In this document: piece after piece, positions 18,423 through 26,836 of the stretch | How the letters are laid out: every line of letters begins with the position of its first letter | How positions within the stretch are numbered: the stretch's first letter is position 1 | NCBI RefSeq assembly: GCF_027923225.1 | Contig: NZ_BSDI01000071.1 | Location: 8,227 to 72,226, forward strand | Length of the DNA: 64,000 bases | Source: Phytohabitans aurantiacus | GTDB lineage: Bacteria > Actinomycetota > Actinomycetes > Mycobacteriales > Micromonosporaceae | Reading direction: 5' to 3' | Position numbers and translations under genes: made by a program | Notes under the pieces: generated by a model | The model's database searches: none | Seen by the model: only the letters and a program-made list of their open reading frames with translations | What the model was told of the DNA's origin: nothing

Positions 18423-18579
18423 GAGCTACCGCGACGCTCGCCGCGCTCCATACCGTAGCTCCCGCGGCCTCACCCGCCGCCGTCACACGACCAACCCCGA
18501 CGAGGGCAGGTTGTGTGGCCGCGGACGGTGAGGCCGCGGGAGCAACGGGCATCGCGCACGGCGAACGCCGCGGTAGCTC
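18423..18579. repeat. Dispersed palindrome family A, full copy (A2), 157 bp
   Basis: Termini GAGCTACCGCG and CGCGGTAGCTC are inverted. Inner arms GCTCCCGCGGCCTCACC and GGTGAGGCCGCGGGAGC are perfectly complementary, so almost the whole element can fold into one hairpin around a centre near 18500. Length equals that of copy A3. It occupies the 430-bp gap between the membrane-protein gene and the sigma-factor gene; the remaining 18580-18783 contains no gene that I can support. Confidence 0.85.
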
Positions 18580-18783
18580 GAAACCCGATCCTGAACCTGA
18601 CCCCAAAAGGTAGCCCTGGCCAGGGTAGTCCACTGTGGCCTGGCAAGCGGCGAGACCAACCTATCCTGGCGCGGCGCCCAGCCGGGCTGGGAGTACGAGC
18701 CGGACGTGCACAACGGGTTGCGGCATCCGTGCAACGGGATGGGCCCGTAGCTTCGTGTAGGGAGGTGATGGGGGAGGGGTCGG

Positions 18784-19275
18784 TTGACATTCGAGGAGTA
18801 CGTCGCGGCGCGGTTGCCGGCGTTGTTGCGGCAGGCGACCGCGCTGGCCGGTGATCCGCACGTGGCCGAAGACGTCGTGCAGGACGTGCTGATCAAGGCA
18901 CAGCCGAGGTGGTCGCGGATCCGCGAATACGACATCCCGGACGCCTACCTGCGCAAAATGATTGTGAACGAGTTGCTGTCGGCGCGCAGGCGGGTCGCCG
19001 CCGCCCTGCGCCGGGAAAGGGTGCAGTACGCCGCGCCGCAACCGGACGGCGCCGACGAGGTGGTGGTGCGGCGTGAGGCGCTCCTCCAGGTGATACGCAC
19101 GCTTCCGGCCCGCCAGCGCGTCGTGATCGCGCTGCGGTACTTCGAGGATATGGCCGACGCCGACATCGCCGGTGTACTTGGCTGCACCGAGGGGACGGTG
19201 CGCAGCCAGGCGTCCCGGGCGCTCGCCAAGCTGCGCGAGGTTGCCGCGCTGCAACCGGTACTGGAGGAAGAATGA
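18784..19275 (+). CDS. SigE-family (ECF-type) RNA polymerase sigma factor
   Basis: 163 residues from the TTG at 18784, placed by GGGGGAGGGG about 6 bp upstream. Region 2 is FEEYVAARLPALLRQATALAGDPHVAEDVVQDVLIKA...; region 4 is LLQVIRTLPARQRVVIALRYFEDMADADIAGVLGCTEGTVRSQASRALAKLRE. These are the hallmarks of the actinobacterial SigE-like subfamily of about 165 residues. Its stop overlaps the next start by four bases (ATGA), so the membrane protein that follows is translationally coupled and is the likely anti-sigma or signal partner. Confidence 0.93.
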   Translation: MTFEEYVAARLPALLRQATALAGDPHVAEDVVQDVLIKAQPRWSRIREYDIPDAYLRKMIVNELLSARRRVAAALRRERVQYAAPQPDGADEVVVRREALLQVIRTLPARQRVVIALRYFEDMADADIAGVLGCTEGTVRSQASRALAKLREVAALQPVLEEE

Positions 19276-20282
19276 TCGACGCCGAAGCGATCCGCGACGC
19301 TTTCGCGGCTTTGGCCGACGAGGCTCCGGACGCGGACCGCATCCGTGCCGCGCTGGCCGGTCGCACGCGGCGGCATCGCCAGCGCCGGTTGGTCCTGCGG
19401 CTCGCCGGTGCCGGTACCCTCGCGGCCACCACGGGGGTGGCCGCGGCCGGCGTGTGGCGCCTGACCCGCCCGTCAGATCCGGATTTTCCCGCCGTCGACG
19501 GCGGTCCCGGCGGCGGCTGGCTGGAGGTGCCTCTCCGTTTCCGCCCGACGTGGCTGCCGCACCGGTACGGCGAGGCCGCGCGCTCGTTCATTGTGGACGG
19601 TGGCCAGGTGCCGGTGCTCTCGCGGGAGTACCAGAAGGGCTCCGCCGAAGAGGTGATTTCGCTGCTGATTGGCCAGCATGAGTCGATCGAGGCGGACCGG
19701 CCCAACGGTGAAACGTCCATAGTAGATATCAACGGCTCGCCGGGTCGGCTCGTGCGGGTGACGGATATCGGGCTTGCCACCCACGTCAGTTGGCAGCGGC
19801 CGGGCGAGCCGCCGCTGATCGTCAGCGTGCTGACCGCGGGTGGCGCGGACGTCCAGCGAGACGTGGCGCTGCGCGTCGCGCGATCGGTGCGGCCCGATCC
19901 CGGGCTGACGTGGGTCGGCCCGCGCCTCGGCTGGCGGCCGCCCGATCTCGCGACCGCGCCGTGGCGGCTGCGTCAGGGATTCTATGGCGCCGACTGGACG
20001 CAGGACGTGACGGTCGACGGCGCCGACGGGCGGCAACTCATCATCGGCATGGGGCCCGGTGTGTCCCAGCGGTTCGAGACCACCTTCGCTAGCGAGCCGA
20101 TCCGGATCCGCGAGTGGAGCGGCCTGCTGATCCGGGAGAACGGGCAGCTCTTCCTGAGTCAGCCCGACGGCGTCGAGGCGTTCGTCCAACTGGACAGCGA
20201 GTCCGTCGACGAGATGGTCCAGATCATGGAGGCGTTCGACAGTGGACCGTGGCCGGACATGAGCTGGGTCGGCGGGCGGTGA
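19272..20282 (+). CDS. Single-pass membrane protein coupled to the sigma factor, putative anti-sigma
   Basis: 336 residues; the ATG overlaps the sigma-factor stop. The cytosolic N-terminus (MIDAEAIRDAFAALADEAPDADRIRAALAGRTRRHRQRR) is followed by one membrane helix (LVLRLAGAGTLAATTGVAAAGVW, about 40-62) and a large external domain with repeated Trp-rich strands (LTWVGPRLGWRPPDLATAPWRLRQGF). This architecture recurs downstream of SigE-type sigma genes in actinomycetes. No HxxxCxxC zinc anti-sigma motif is present, so the anti-sigma role is inferred from position only. Confidence 0.75.
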   Translation: MIDAEAIRDAFAALADEAPDADRIRAALAGRTRRHRQRRLVLRLAGAGTLAATTGVAAAGVWRLTRPSDPDFPAVDGGPGGGWLEVPLRFRPTWLPHRYGEAARSFIVDGGQVPVLSREYQKGSAEEVISLLIGQHESIEADRPNGETSIVDINGSPGRLVRVTDIGLATHVSWQRPGEPPLIVSVLTAGGADVQRDVALRVARSVRPDPGLTWVGPRLGWRPPDLATAPWRLRQGFYGADWTQDVTVDGADGRQLIIGMGPGVSQRFETTFASEPIRIREWSGLLIRENGQLFLSQPDGVEAFVQLDSESVDEMVQIMEAFDSGPWPDMSWVGGR

Positions 20283-20359
20283 GCCTCGCATGATCGGTGA
20301 CGAGTATTCCACCTTCGTCTATCTTGACGAGCATCGATGAGTGGCGGAGTGTTCGGAGC

Positions 20360-21427
20360 ATGACACGTCGCCAGCTCGTCGTGGCACTGCTCGCCACCGT
20401 GGTCGCTTCGCTGACGGTGATCGGTGCCGTCGCGCTGGTCGTGCCGCGCGCCGACGCGGGGATGGTGTCGCCGACGCTCACCGTGACGCCGCCCAGCACG
20501 ACGCCGTTCCCGCCGGGCGCGACGACCAACCTCGTCGCCTCCGTCGTGCGCACCGGATCGGTCACCCTGACGTGGACGGCCGCCCCGCGCGGCTGCTGCG
20601 TGATCGCGGCCTACGACATCACGTACACGCAGGCGTTCAACGACATCGTGTGGCAGACGAGCGTCGCCGGCACCGCCACCACCGCCACGATTTCCACCCT
20701 GTCGCGGGCGTCGGAGTACCGGTTCTCCGTGTCGGCGCGCGACGACCAGGGGCGCCGGGGCGGAGCGGCGTCGGTCACGTTCGTCACGCCGGCCACCGAC
20801 ACCGGCCCGGACACCACACCGCCCAGCAAGCCGGCGGACTTCGCCGCCAGCAACGTCACCGCGGCGAGCGCCACGCTGAGCTGGTCGCCGTCGACCGACG
20901 ACGTGGGCGTCACCGGTTACCAGGTCTACAAGTTCGACGGGCTGTGGGCCTCGACGCTGGTCGCCACGGTGACCGGCACCAGCTACACGGCGCTGCTGTC
21001 GCCCGGGCGCAACCTCTTCTACATAAGGGCGCGGGACGCCGCCGGCAACGTGTCGCTCGCGGCCGGCACGATCAGCGTCAACGGCACGGGTACGCCCACG
21101 ACGGGCCCGACACCGTGTCGGGTCGTCTACACCGTCCAGTCACAGTGGACGGGTGGCTTCGTGGCCGCGGTGACCGTGCACAACCAGTCGTCGGTGGCGT
21201 TGAACGGCTGGACGCTCGGCTTCCGGTTCACCGGTGACCAGCGGATCACCTCCGCGTGGGGCGTCTCGGTGTTCCAGAACGGCGCGGTCGTGACGGCCGA
21301 CAGCGCGGCGTGGAACGGCGCGATCCCGGTCGGTGGCAGTGCGTCGTTCGGCTTCCAGGGCTCGTGGGTGGGCGGCAATCCCGCGCCCACCGCCTTCACC
21401 CTGAACGGCGGCCCCTGCACCGCGTGA
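20360..21427 (+). CDS. Secreted FN3-FN3-CBM2 protein
   Basis: 355 residues from the ATG at 20360 (MTRRQLVVALLATVVASLTVIGAVALV...); the open frame to 20297 adds a hydrophilic stretch before the signal peptide and is unlikely. Two fibronectin type III modules follow: about 50-140, and 150-240 with SATLSWSPSTDDVGVTGYQVYK and NLFYIRARDAAGN. The C-terminus is a cellulose-binding CBM2 (CRVVYTVQSQWTGGFVAAVTVHNQSS...LNGWTLGFRF...). No catalytic domain is present, so it probably binds cellulose or chitin as an accessory protein. Its stop codon directly abuts that of the convergent SorC gene. Confidence 0.88.
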   Translation: MTRRQLVVALLATVVASLTVIGAVALVVPRADAGMVSPTLTVTPPSTTPFPPGATTNLVASVVRTGSVTLTWTAAPRGCCVIAAYDITYTQAFNDIVWQTSVAGTATTATISTLSRASEYRFSVSARDDQGRRGGAASVTFVTPATDTGPDTTPPSKPADFAASNVTAASATLSWSPSTDDVGVTGYQVYKFDGLWASTLVATVTGTSYTALLSPGRNLFYIRARDAAGNVSLAAGTISVNGTGTPTTGPTPCRVVYTVQSQWTGGFVAAVTVHNQSSVALNGWTLGFRFTGDQRITSAWGVSVFQNGAVVTADSAAWNGAIPVGGSASFGFQGSWVGGNPAPTAFTLNGGPCTA

Positions 21428-22384
21428 TCAGATAAGGCTCCTCGCCACCTGTAGGTCGGTGATGAGCACGTTGACCCAGCCACCAGACAGCGCCGCCCGG
21501 ATGGCGGTGGACTTGCGAGCCCCGCCGGCGACGGCGACCCGGCGGGGCACCGCGCGCAGCTTCGCCGCGCTGATGCCGAGCACGCGATCGTCGAATGTGG
21601 ACTCGATGTGCTGTCCCTTCTCGTCGAAGAACCGCACGCACACGTCGCCGACCGCGCCCGCCTCCCGCAGCGCCGGCAACTCGCTTTCGGCGAAGGCGTT
21701 GCCGCTCTCCCGCAGCAGCGGCGACGGCTCGATGCTGCCGACGCCGACCAGCGCCATCGTGAGGCCGTCGCAGGCGCGCAGCGCCGGCTCGATGTTGGGG
21801 TCGCTGACGAACATCTGCCGCATGTCGCCGGAGGCCAGCAGGCCAGGCGCGGGCAGGTACACCGCTTGCGCGCCGGTTACGGCGGCCAGGCGGCCGGCGA
21901 TCCGGGTGGCGTGGTTCTGAGCGGTCACGTTGCCCACGCCGCCGAGCATCTGCACCACCTGCTCGGCGACCCGGGTCGGCCGGGGGCGCATGGCCTCCAC
22001 GGTCGCGAGGATGGTGGCGCTCCACGAGGAGACGCCGATGCGCTCGCCGCCCATGAGGGTGGTCTCCAGGTAGACGGCGGCCGCCGCGCCGAGCGCGCGC
22101 AGGATCTGGTTTTCGTCCGCGTGGTCGTCGGTGTCGGCGACGATGACCTCTGTGAGGCCGTACTCCTCCTCGATCCGCTCCTCCAGTTCGGCGTACACCC
22201 CGCGCGGGGTGACGACGGTGGTGCGCACGATGCCCAGCTCGACGGCGCGCTTGAGCAGGCGTGACACGCGTGGCTGCGAGATGTGCAGCTGCTGTGCGAT
22301 CTGCGGCTGCCGGACGCCGCGCTCGTGGTACATCCGGGCGACCTTCGTCAGCAGCCGGATGTGGTCGGTAGCGAGCTCATCCAC
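21428..22384 (-). CDS. SorC-family sugar-binding transcriptional regulator
   Basis: 318 residues from the GTG at 22384, chosen because TATTCT lies six bases upstream; a TTG at 22405 falls within the operator. The N-terminal helix-turn-helix reads RGVRQPQIAQQLHISQPRVSRLLKRAVELGIVR. The effector domain has the family signatures LGAAAAVYLETTLMGGERIGVSSWSATI, VVQMLGGVG and VLGISAAKLRAVPRRVAVAGGARKSTAIRAALSGGWVNVLITD. These proteins bind phosphorylated sugars. It is divergent from the pentose-type catabolic operon and almost certainly controls it through the palindrome at 22399-22415. Confidence 0.93.
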   Translation of the reverse strand: MDELATDHIRLLTKVARMYHERGVRQPQIAQQLHISQPRVSRLLKRAVELGIVRTTVVTPRGVYAELEERIEEEYGLTEVIVADTDDHADENQILRALGAAAAVYLETTLMGGERIGVSSWSATILATVEAMRPRPTRVAEQVVQMLGGVGNVTAQNHATRIAGRLAAVTGAQAVYLPAPGLLASGDMRQMFVSDPNIEPALRACDGLTMALVGVGSIEPSPLLRESGNAFAESELPALREAGAVGDVCVRFFDEKGQHIESTFDDRVLGISAAKLRAVPRRVAVAGGARKSTAIRAALSGGWVNVLITDLQVARSLI

Positions 22385-22398
22385 GTCCGCAGAATAGC

Positions 22399-22415
22399 CA
22401 TTCAATCCTTGAATG
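22399..22415. promoter_or_regulatory. Probable SorC operator
   Basis: CATTCAATCCTTGAATG is a perfect 7-bp inverted repeat around a 3-bp centre. It overlaps the -35 box of the catabolic operon and lies 15 bp upstream of the regulator's own GTG, as expected for a site that controls both divergent transcripts. Confidence 0.75.
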
Positions 22416-22437
22416 TGTAGTCAGAGCTGCCTACGGT
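22409..22437 (+). promoter_or_regulatory. Leaderless promoter of the sugar operon
   Basis: TTGAAT (22409-22414), a 17-bp spacer and TACGGT (22432-22437) form a sigma70-type promoter. The ATG at 22444 begins six bases after the -10 box, so the transcript should start at or next to the codon. No Shine-Dalgarno sequence is present. Confidence 0.65.
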
Positions 22438-22443
22438 GGTGTT

Positions 22444-23448
22444 ATGTCAGATCAGCGGCGAATAGATATGCAGACCCCGGTGTTCGGGGCCGGCATCTGG
22501 CACTTCGGTCGGTACGTCGACCGGTACGCCACCGACGGCTACGGGCCGCCGGTGAACACCCTGGCGGCGATCGGCCTGGCGGGCCAGGTCGAGGACCTGT
22601 CGGTGGTCGACATGACGTACCCGTTCGACCCGGCCGGGTTGACCGTCGAGGAGGTCGGCGCCGCGCTCAAGCAGCACGATCTTCGGGCCATCGCGGTGAC
22701 GCCGGAGATCTACACCCGCCGGTTCAGTCGCGGCGCGTTCACCAACCCGGACGCCGCCGTGCGCAGGGCCGCGATCGACCTGGTCTCGCAGGCGGCCGAG
22801 GCCGCCCGTGTGCTCGGCTGCGACTACGTCAAGCTCTGGCCCGGGCAGGACGGCTGGGACTATCCGTTCCAGGCCGACCACCAGCAGCTCTGGCGGTACT
22901 CGCTGGAGGCCGTCGGGGAGTTGGCGTCCACGTTCCCCGACCTGAGGTTCGCCATCGAGTACAAGCCGCGCGAGCCCCGCAACGCGATGGTCTTCTCGTC
23001 GGTGGCCAAGACGCTGCTCGGCATCGAGGAGATCGGCCTGCCCAATGTGGGCATCCTGCTCGACTTCGGCCATTCGCTGTACGGCGGCGAGTCACCGGCC
23101 GACGCCGCCCGGCTGGCCATCTCCCGTGGCCGGCTGTTCGCCATCGACGTCAACGACAACTACCGCGGCTGGGACGACGACATGGTGACCGGGTCGATGC
23201 ACCCGATCGAGACGTTCGAGTTCTTCCATGCCCTGCACGACGCCGGCTGGGACGGGGTCTGGCAGCTCGACCAGTTCCCGTTCCGGGAAGACAGCGTCCA
23301 GGCCGCCCGCGACGGCATCGCGGTGATGAAGCGGATCCACCGCGCCCTCGGCCGGCTCGACCGCGACGCGCTCGCCGCCGCCCAGCAGGCCCAGGACGCC
23401 CTCGCCGCGCAGCGGATCATCCAGGCCGCCCTGTACGGGGACGCCTGA
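22444..23448 (+). CDS. TIM-barrel sugar isomerase/epimerase, D-apiose isomerase candidate
   Basis: 334 residues of the xylose-isomerase-like TIM-barrel superfamily. Metal-ligand positions are visible as E in FAIEYKPREPRN, D and H in GILLDFGHSLYGGESP, and D in FAIDVNDNYRGWDDDM. A further acidic site is DQFPFRED near the end. It is the first gene of a SorC-controlled operon with a split transketolase and an FGGY kinase, with a 1-bp overlap into the next gene (TGATG). This gene set matches the D-apiose pathway (isomerase to apulose, kinase, apulose-4-phosphate transketolase). That assignment is inference from context, and another ketose is possible. Confidence 0.85.
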   Translation: MSDQRRIDMQTPVFGAGIWHFGRYVDRYATDGYGPPVNTLAAIGLAGQVEDLSVVDMTYPFDPAGLTVEEVGAALKQHDLRAIAVTPEIYTRRFSRGAFTNPDAAVRRAAIDLVSQAAEAARVLGCDYVKLWPGQDGWDYPFQADHQQLWRYSLEAVGELASTFPDLRFAIEYKPREPRNAMVFSSVAKTLLGIEEIGLPNVGILLDFGHSLYGGESPADAARLAISRGRLFAIDVNDNYRGWDDDMVTGSMHPIETFEFFHALHDAGWDGVWQLDQFPFREDSVQAARDGIAVMKRIHRALGRLDRDALAAAQQAQDALAAQRIIQAALYGDA

Positions 23449-24329
23449 TGCTGCCCGCTGATCCCGACCGCGCCATCCGGTACCGCGACGCGGTCGCCCG
23501 GATCCGGGGCGCCGGCGCCGAGGCGGCGGCCACCGAGCTGGCCGGTATCGCCCGCGAGGTGCGCCGCAGCATCGTCCGGATGATCGACCGCGCCCAGCTG
23601 GGGCACATCGGCGGCGACCTGTCGGTGACCGACATCCTGGTGACCTGCTTCTGGGGCGCCCTCACGCTCGACCCGCAGCGCCCCACCTGGGAGCAGCGCG
23701 ACCGGTTCATCCTCAGCAAGGGGCACTGCGCCGCTGCGCTCTACTCCACGCTGGCGCACTCCGGTTTCTTCCACACCGCCGAGCTGGACACGTTCATGGC
23801 GCCGCTGTCCGCGCTGAACGGCCACCCCAACAAGATCAAGGTGCCCGGCGTCGAGACCAACACCGGCGCCCTCGGCCACGGCTTCCCGGTGGCGACCGGC
23901 TGCGCCATCGCCGCCCGCCTGGCGGGGCAGACCTGGCGCACCGTCGTCGTCCTCGGCGACGGCGAGATGCAGGAGGGCAGCAACTGGGAGGCGGCGATGA
24001 CGGCGGCACACTACGGCTTGTCCTCGCTCACCGCGATCGTCGACCGTAACCGGCTGCAGCAGGGCGCCCGCACCGAGCAGACCAAGAGCCTGGAACCGCT
24101 CGGCGACAAGTGGCGCAGCTTCGGCTGGGAGGTGCGCGAGGTCGACGGGCACGACCATCTGGCTGTACTGGAAGCACTGGCACCGTCGACGAATGGTCAG
24201 CCCGTCGCCGTCATCGCCAACACCGTCAAAGGCAAGGGTGTGTCCTTCATGGAGGATCGGGTCGAGTGGCACCACAAGGTGCCCACCCGCGAACAGGTCG
24301 CCCTCGCGCTCGGGGAGCTGGGAGCATGA
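23448..24329 (+). CDS. Transketolase N-terminal subunit (TPP-binding)
   Basis: 293 residues from the ATG at 23448. The open frame to 22413 is a shadow of the isomerase gene. It contains the pyrophosphate-binding half of a split transketolase: QLGHIGGDLSVTDI, FILSKGHCAAALY, ETNTGALGHGFPVATG and the TPP motif GDGEMQEGSNWEA...AIVDRN, then NTVKGKGVSFMED. Length and split agree with two-gene transketolases, including AptA-type enzymes. It needs the next gene product for activity. The coupling is an ATGA overlap at 24326-24329. Confidence 0.93.
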   Translation: MLPADPDRAIRYRDAVARIRGAGAEAAATELAGIAREVRRSIVRMIDRAQLGHIGGDLSVTDILVTCFWGALTLDPQRPTWEQRDRFILSKGHCAAALYSTLAHSGFFHTAELDTFMAPLSALNGHPNKIKVPGVETNTGALGHGFPVATGCAIAARLAGQTWRTVVVLGDGEMQEGSNWEAAMTAAHYGLSSLTAIVDRNRLQQGARTEQTKSLEPLGDKWRSFGWEVREVDGHDHLAVLEALAPSTNGQPVAVIANTVKGKGVSFMEDRVEWHHKVPTREQVALALGELGA

Positions 24330-25282
24330 CCGTCGTCGACGAGGTGGTGACGTACGACTGCCGGCAGGCGTTCGCGGAGGAGCTGCGGGCGCTGGCCCGG
24401 GCCGACGACCGGATCGTGGCCGTGTGCAACGACTCGGTCGGCTCCAGCAACCTGGTCGGGTTCCGGGAGGAGTTCCCCGAGCGACTGATCAACGTCGGCA
24501 TCGCCGAGCAGGACCTGGTCGGCGTGGCCGCTGGGCTGGCCAACGCCGGCAGGATACCGTTCGTGTGCGCGGCCGCGCCGTTTCTGACCGGGCGGGCGCT
24601 GGAGCAGATCAAGGCAGACGTGGCATACAGCGAGGCGCATGTTGTCCTGTGTGGACAGAGTCCGGGGATGGCGTACGGTGAGCTGGGCCCGACGCACCAC
24701 TCCATCGAAGACCTTTCCTGGATACGGGCGGTGGCGAACCTCGACGTCATCGTCCCCGCAGACCCGGCCCAGACCCGGGCCGCGGTGCGCTGGGCGGCCT
24801 CTTCCGGACGCCCGGCGTACCTGCGGACCCCCCGGTTCAAGGTGCCGGCGGTCACCCCGGCAGACGCCCCGTTCGCACCCGGCCGGGCTGTCCGCCTCAC
24901 CGACGGCGACGACGTGACCGTCATCGCGATCGGATCGCTCACCTCCCGCGCGCTGGAGGCGGCCGCACGGCTGCGCGCCGAGGGGATCGGCGTGCGGGTG
25001 CTCAACATGCCGTTCGTCGACCCGATCGACACCGGCGCGGTGCTCGCCGCCGCCCGTGAGACGCGCGGCATCGTCACCGCCGAAGAGGCGACCACCAGCG
25101 GGGGACTGGGGGCCGCGGTCGCCGCGACCGTGGTGACCGGGCACCCGACCGCGATGCGCATCCTGGGCATCCCGCGGGTGTTCGCGCCGACCGGCAGCGC
25201 GGCCTTCCTGCTCGACCACTTCGGACTGTCGGCCGATGGCATCGTCGACGCCGTCCGCGATCTGTTAGCGGGCAATGGATAG
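24326..25282 (+). CDS. Transketolase C-terminal subunit
   Basis: 318 residues. It carries the pyrimidine-binding half, with the catalytic Glu in NVGIAEQDLVGVAAGLA, then GPTHHSIEDLSWIRAVANLDVIVPADP and the C-terminal regulatory-type domain (VTVIAIGSLTSRALEAAARLRAEGIGVRVLNM...). It overlaps the upstream subunit by four bases and the kinase by eight, so the four catabolic genes form one transcript. With the N-subunit it would split a ketose phosphate, for example apulose 4-phosphate, and pass a two-carbon unit to an aldose phosphate. The substrate is inferred. Confidence 0.93.
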   Translation: MTVVDEVVTYDCRQAFAEELRALARADDRIVAVCNDSVGSSNLVGFREEFPERLINVGIAEQDLVGVAAGLANAGRIPFVCAAAPFLTGRALEQIKADVAYSEAHVVLCGQSPGMAYGELGPTHHSIEDLSWIRAVANLDVIVPADPAQTRAAVRWAASSGRPAYLRTPRFKVPAVTPADAPFAPGRAVRLTDGDDVTVIAIGSLTSRALEAAARLRAEGIGVRVLNMPFVDPIDTGAVLAAARETRGIVTAEEATTSGGLGAAVAATVVTGHPTAMRILGIPRVFAPTGSAAFLLDHFGLSADGIVDAVRDLLAGNG

Positions 25283-26777
25283 CGGGCCGCTCGTCCTCGC
25301 CGTCGACCAGGGGACCAGCTCCACCAAGGCGCTGCTCGTCGACGCCGAGGGCCGGGTCGTGGCGCGGGCGACGGCGCCGCTGTCGGAGGCACAGCCGCAA
25401 CCGGGCTGGGTCGAGCAGGACGCCGAGGAGCTGTGGCAGAGCGTACGGGCGGCCGTGGAGGGCTGCGTCGACGCGGGCGTGGCGCACCGGATCGAGGCGG
25501 TCGGCCTGAGCACCCAGCGGGAGTCGCTGGCGCTGTGGGACCGCCGTACCGGCCAGCCGCTGGGACCGCTGGTGAGCTGGCAGGACCAGCGCACGGCCGG
25601 CCAGTGCCGGGAGCTCGCGGCGGCCGGCGCCGGCCCGCTCGTCCGTGAGCTCAGCGGGATGCCGCTGGACCCGATGTTCTCGGCGCTGAAGGCCCGCTGG
25701 CTGCTGGACGCGTACGACCCGTCCCGGCGGCGCGCCGAGGCGGGGGAGCTGTGCCTCGGCACCGTCGACTCGTGGCTGCTGAGCCGGTTCGGCGGCGACC
25801 ACGTGACGGAGGTCGGCAACGCCTCCCGCACCCAACTGCTCAATGTGGACACCCAGCGGTGGGACGAGCGGCTGCTCGACCTGTTCGGCGTACCCGTCGA
25901 GGTGCTGCCCCGCGTGCTGGCCTCATGCGCCGAATTCCCCGCGGCGCGCGGACTCGGGCCCGTGCCGGACGGTACGCCGGTGCGGGCCGTGCTCGGCGAC
26001 TCGCACGCGGCCATGTTCGCCCACGCCGGCTGGCGGCCCGGCGTCGTCAAGGCCACCTACGGCACCGGCTCGTCGGTGATGGCGCTCGGCGACCCCGGCG
26101 GCAGCACCGCCCTGTGCCGCAGCATCGCCTGGGACCTGAGTGGAGCCGGGGACATGGGGGAAGCCGGGCACATGAGGGGAGCCGGGGACGTCACCGGTCC
26201 CGTGCACGCCGTCGAAGGCAACATCCGCGCGACCGGCCGCGCCCTGAGCTGGCTCGCGGAGCTGTTCGGCACCGACGAGCAGACGCTGCTCGACGAGGCG
26301 CCGCCTAGCGCCGGCCGGATACAGTTCGTGCCCGCCTTCGGTGGCCTCGGCGCGCCGTGGTGGAATCCCGACGCGGTCGCCGTCCTGAGTGGACTGACAC
26401 TGGGCACCCGCCGGGGCGATCTGGTCGCCGCGGCGCTGGACGCGATCGTCCACCAGGTCGAAGATGTCGTGAGCGCGATCGACGCGAGCGTCGGCAAGGT
26501 ACAGGTGCTGCTTGCCGACGGCGGCCTGACCCGCAGCGCGCGCCTCATGCGGGCGCAGGCCGATCTGAGCGGGCGGCGCGTGGCGCGGTCCGCCGAGCCC
26601 GACCTGTCGTGCCTCGGCGCCGCCGACGCGGCTGGCCTGGCCGCCGGCCTGTGGAGCCTGACCGACCTGGAGGAGCGCCTCCGCCCGTCCACCGACTTCT
26701 ACCCGGAGATGGACGAGCGGACCCGCGCCGAGTCGCGCGAGCGCTGGCTGGCCGCGATCGACCGCACCCTCTCATGA
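25275..26777 (+). CDS. FGGY-family carbohydrate kinase, apulose kinase candidate
   Basis: 500 residues, close to glycerol-kinase length. The N-terminal ATPase fold has LAVDQGTSSTKALLVD and AVGLSTQRESLALWD. The middle has GTVDSWLLSRFGGDHVTEVGNASRTQL, and the C-terminal lobe has ATYGTGSSVMALG, FVPAFGGLGAPWWNPDA and VQVLLADGGLTRS. It phosphorylates a polyol or ketose; operon context suggests the isomerase product. Odd feature: three 18-bp tandem units at 26142-26195 insert GAGDMG-EAGHMR-GAGDVT just before GPVHAVEGNI, where relatives normally run straight on. Its stop lies inside the downstream hairpin. Confidence 0.92.
   Translation: MDSGPLVLAVDQGTSSTKALLVDAEGRVVARATAPLSEAQPQPGWVEQDAEELWQSVRAAVEGCVDAGVAHRIEAVGLSTQRESLALWDRRTGQPLGPLVSWQDQRTAGQCRELAAAGAGPLVRELSGMPLDPMFSALKARWLLDAYDPSRRRAEAGELCLGTVDSWLLSRFGGDHVTEVGNASRTQLLNVDTQRWDERLLDLFGVPVEVLPRVLASCAEFPAARGLGPVPDGTPVRAVLGDSHAAMFAHAGWRPGVVKATYGTGSSVMALGDPGGSTALCRSIAWDLSGAGDMGEAGHMRGAGDVTGPVHAVEGNIRATGRALSWLAELFGTDEQTLLDEAPPSAGRIQFVPAFGGLGAPWWNPDAVAVLSGLTLGTRRGDLVAAALDAIVHQVEDVVSAIDASVGKVQVLLADGGLTRSARLMRAQADLSGRRVARSAEPDLSCLGAADAAGLAAGLWSLTDLEERLRPSTDFYPEMDERTRAESRERWLAAIDRTLS
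26142..26195 (+). repeat. In-frame 18-bp tandem repeat in the kinase gene
   Basis: Three units at 26142, 26160 and 26178 share GGAGCCGGGGACATG-like sequence with few changes. Each encodes six residues, so copy-number change would keep the frame. The insert falls in a loop near the active-site lid. Confidence 0.8.
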
Positions 26778-26826
26778 TCAGGGCGTCCCCGACGCCGTTC
26801 TAGCGACTTGAGGGACGCCCTGATCA
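26775..26826. terminator. Bidirectional hairpin between kinase and SGNH genes (repeat family C)
   Basis: Perfect 15-bp arms TGATCAGGGCGTCCC and GGGACGCCCTGATCA flank a 22-bp loop. The kinase stop TGA is the first three bases. The convergent SGNH gene ends at 26837, so the hairpin can stop both transcripts. The loop and right arm (CGTTCTAGCGACTTGAGGGA) match the hairpin at 8311-8346. Confidence 0.75.
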
Positions 26827-26836
26827 CGGTGGAGGG

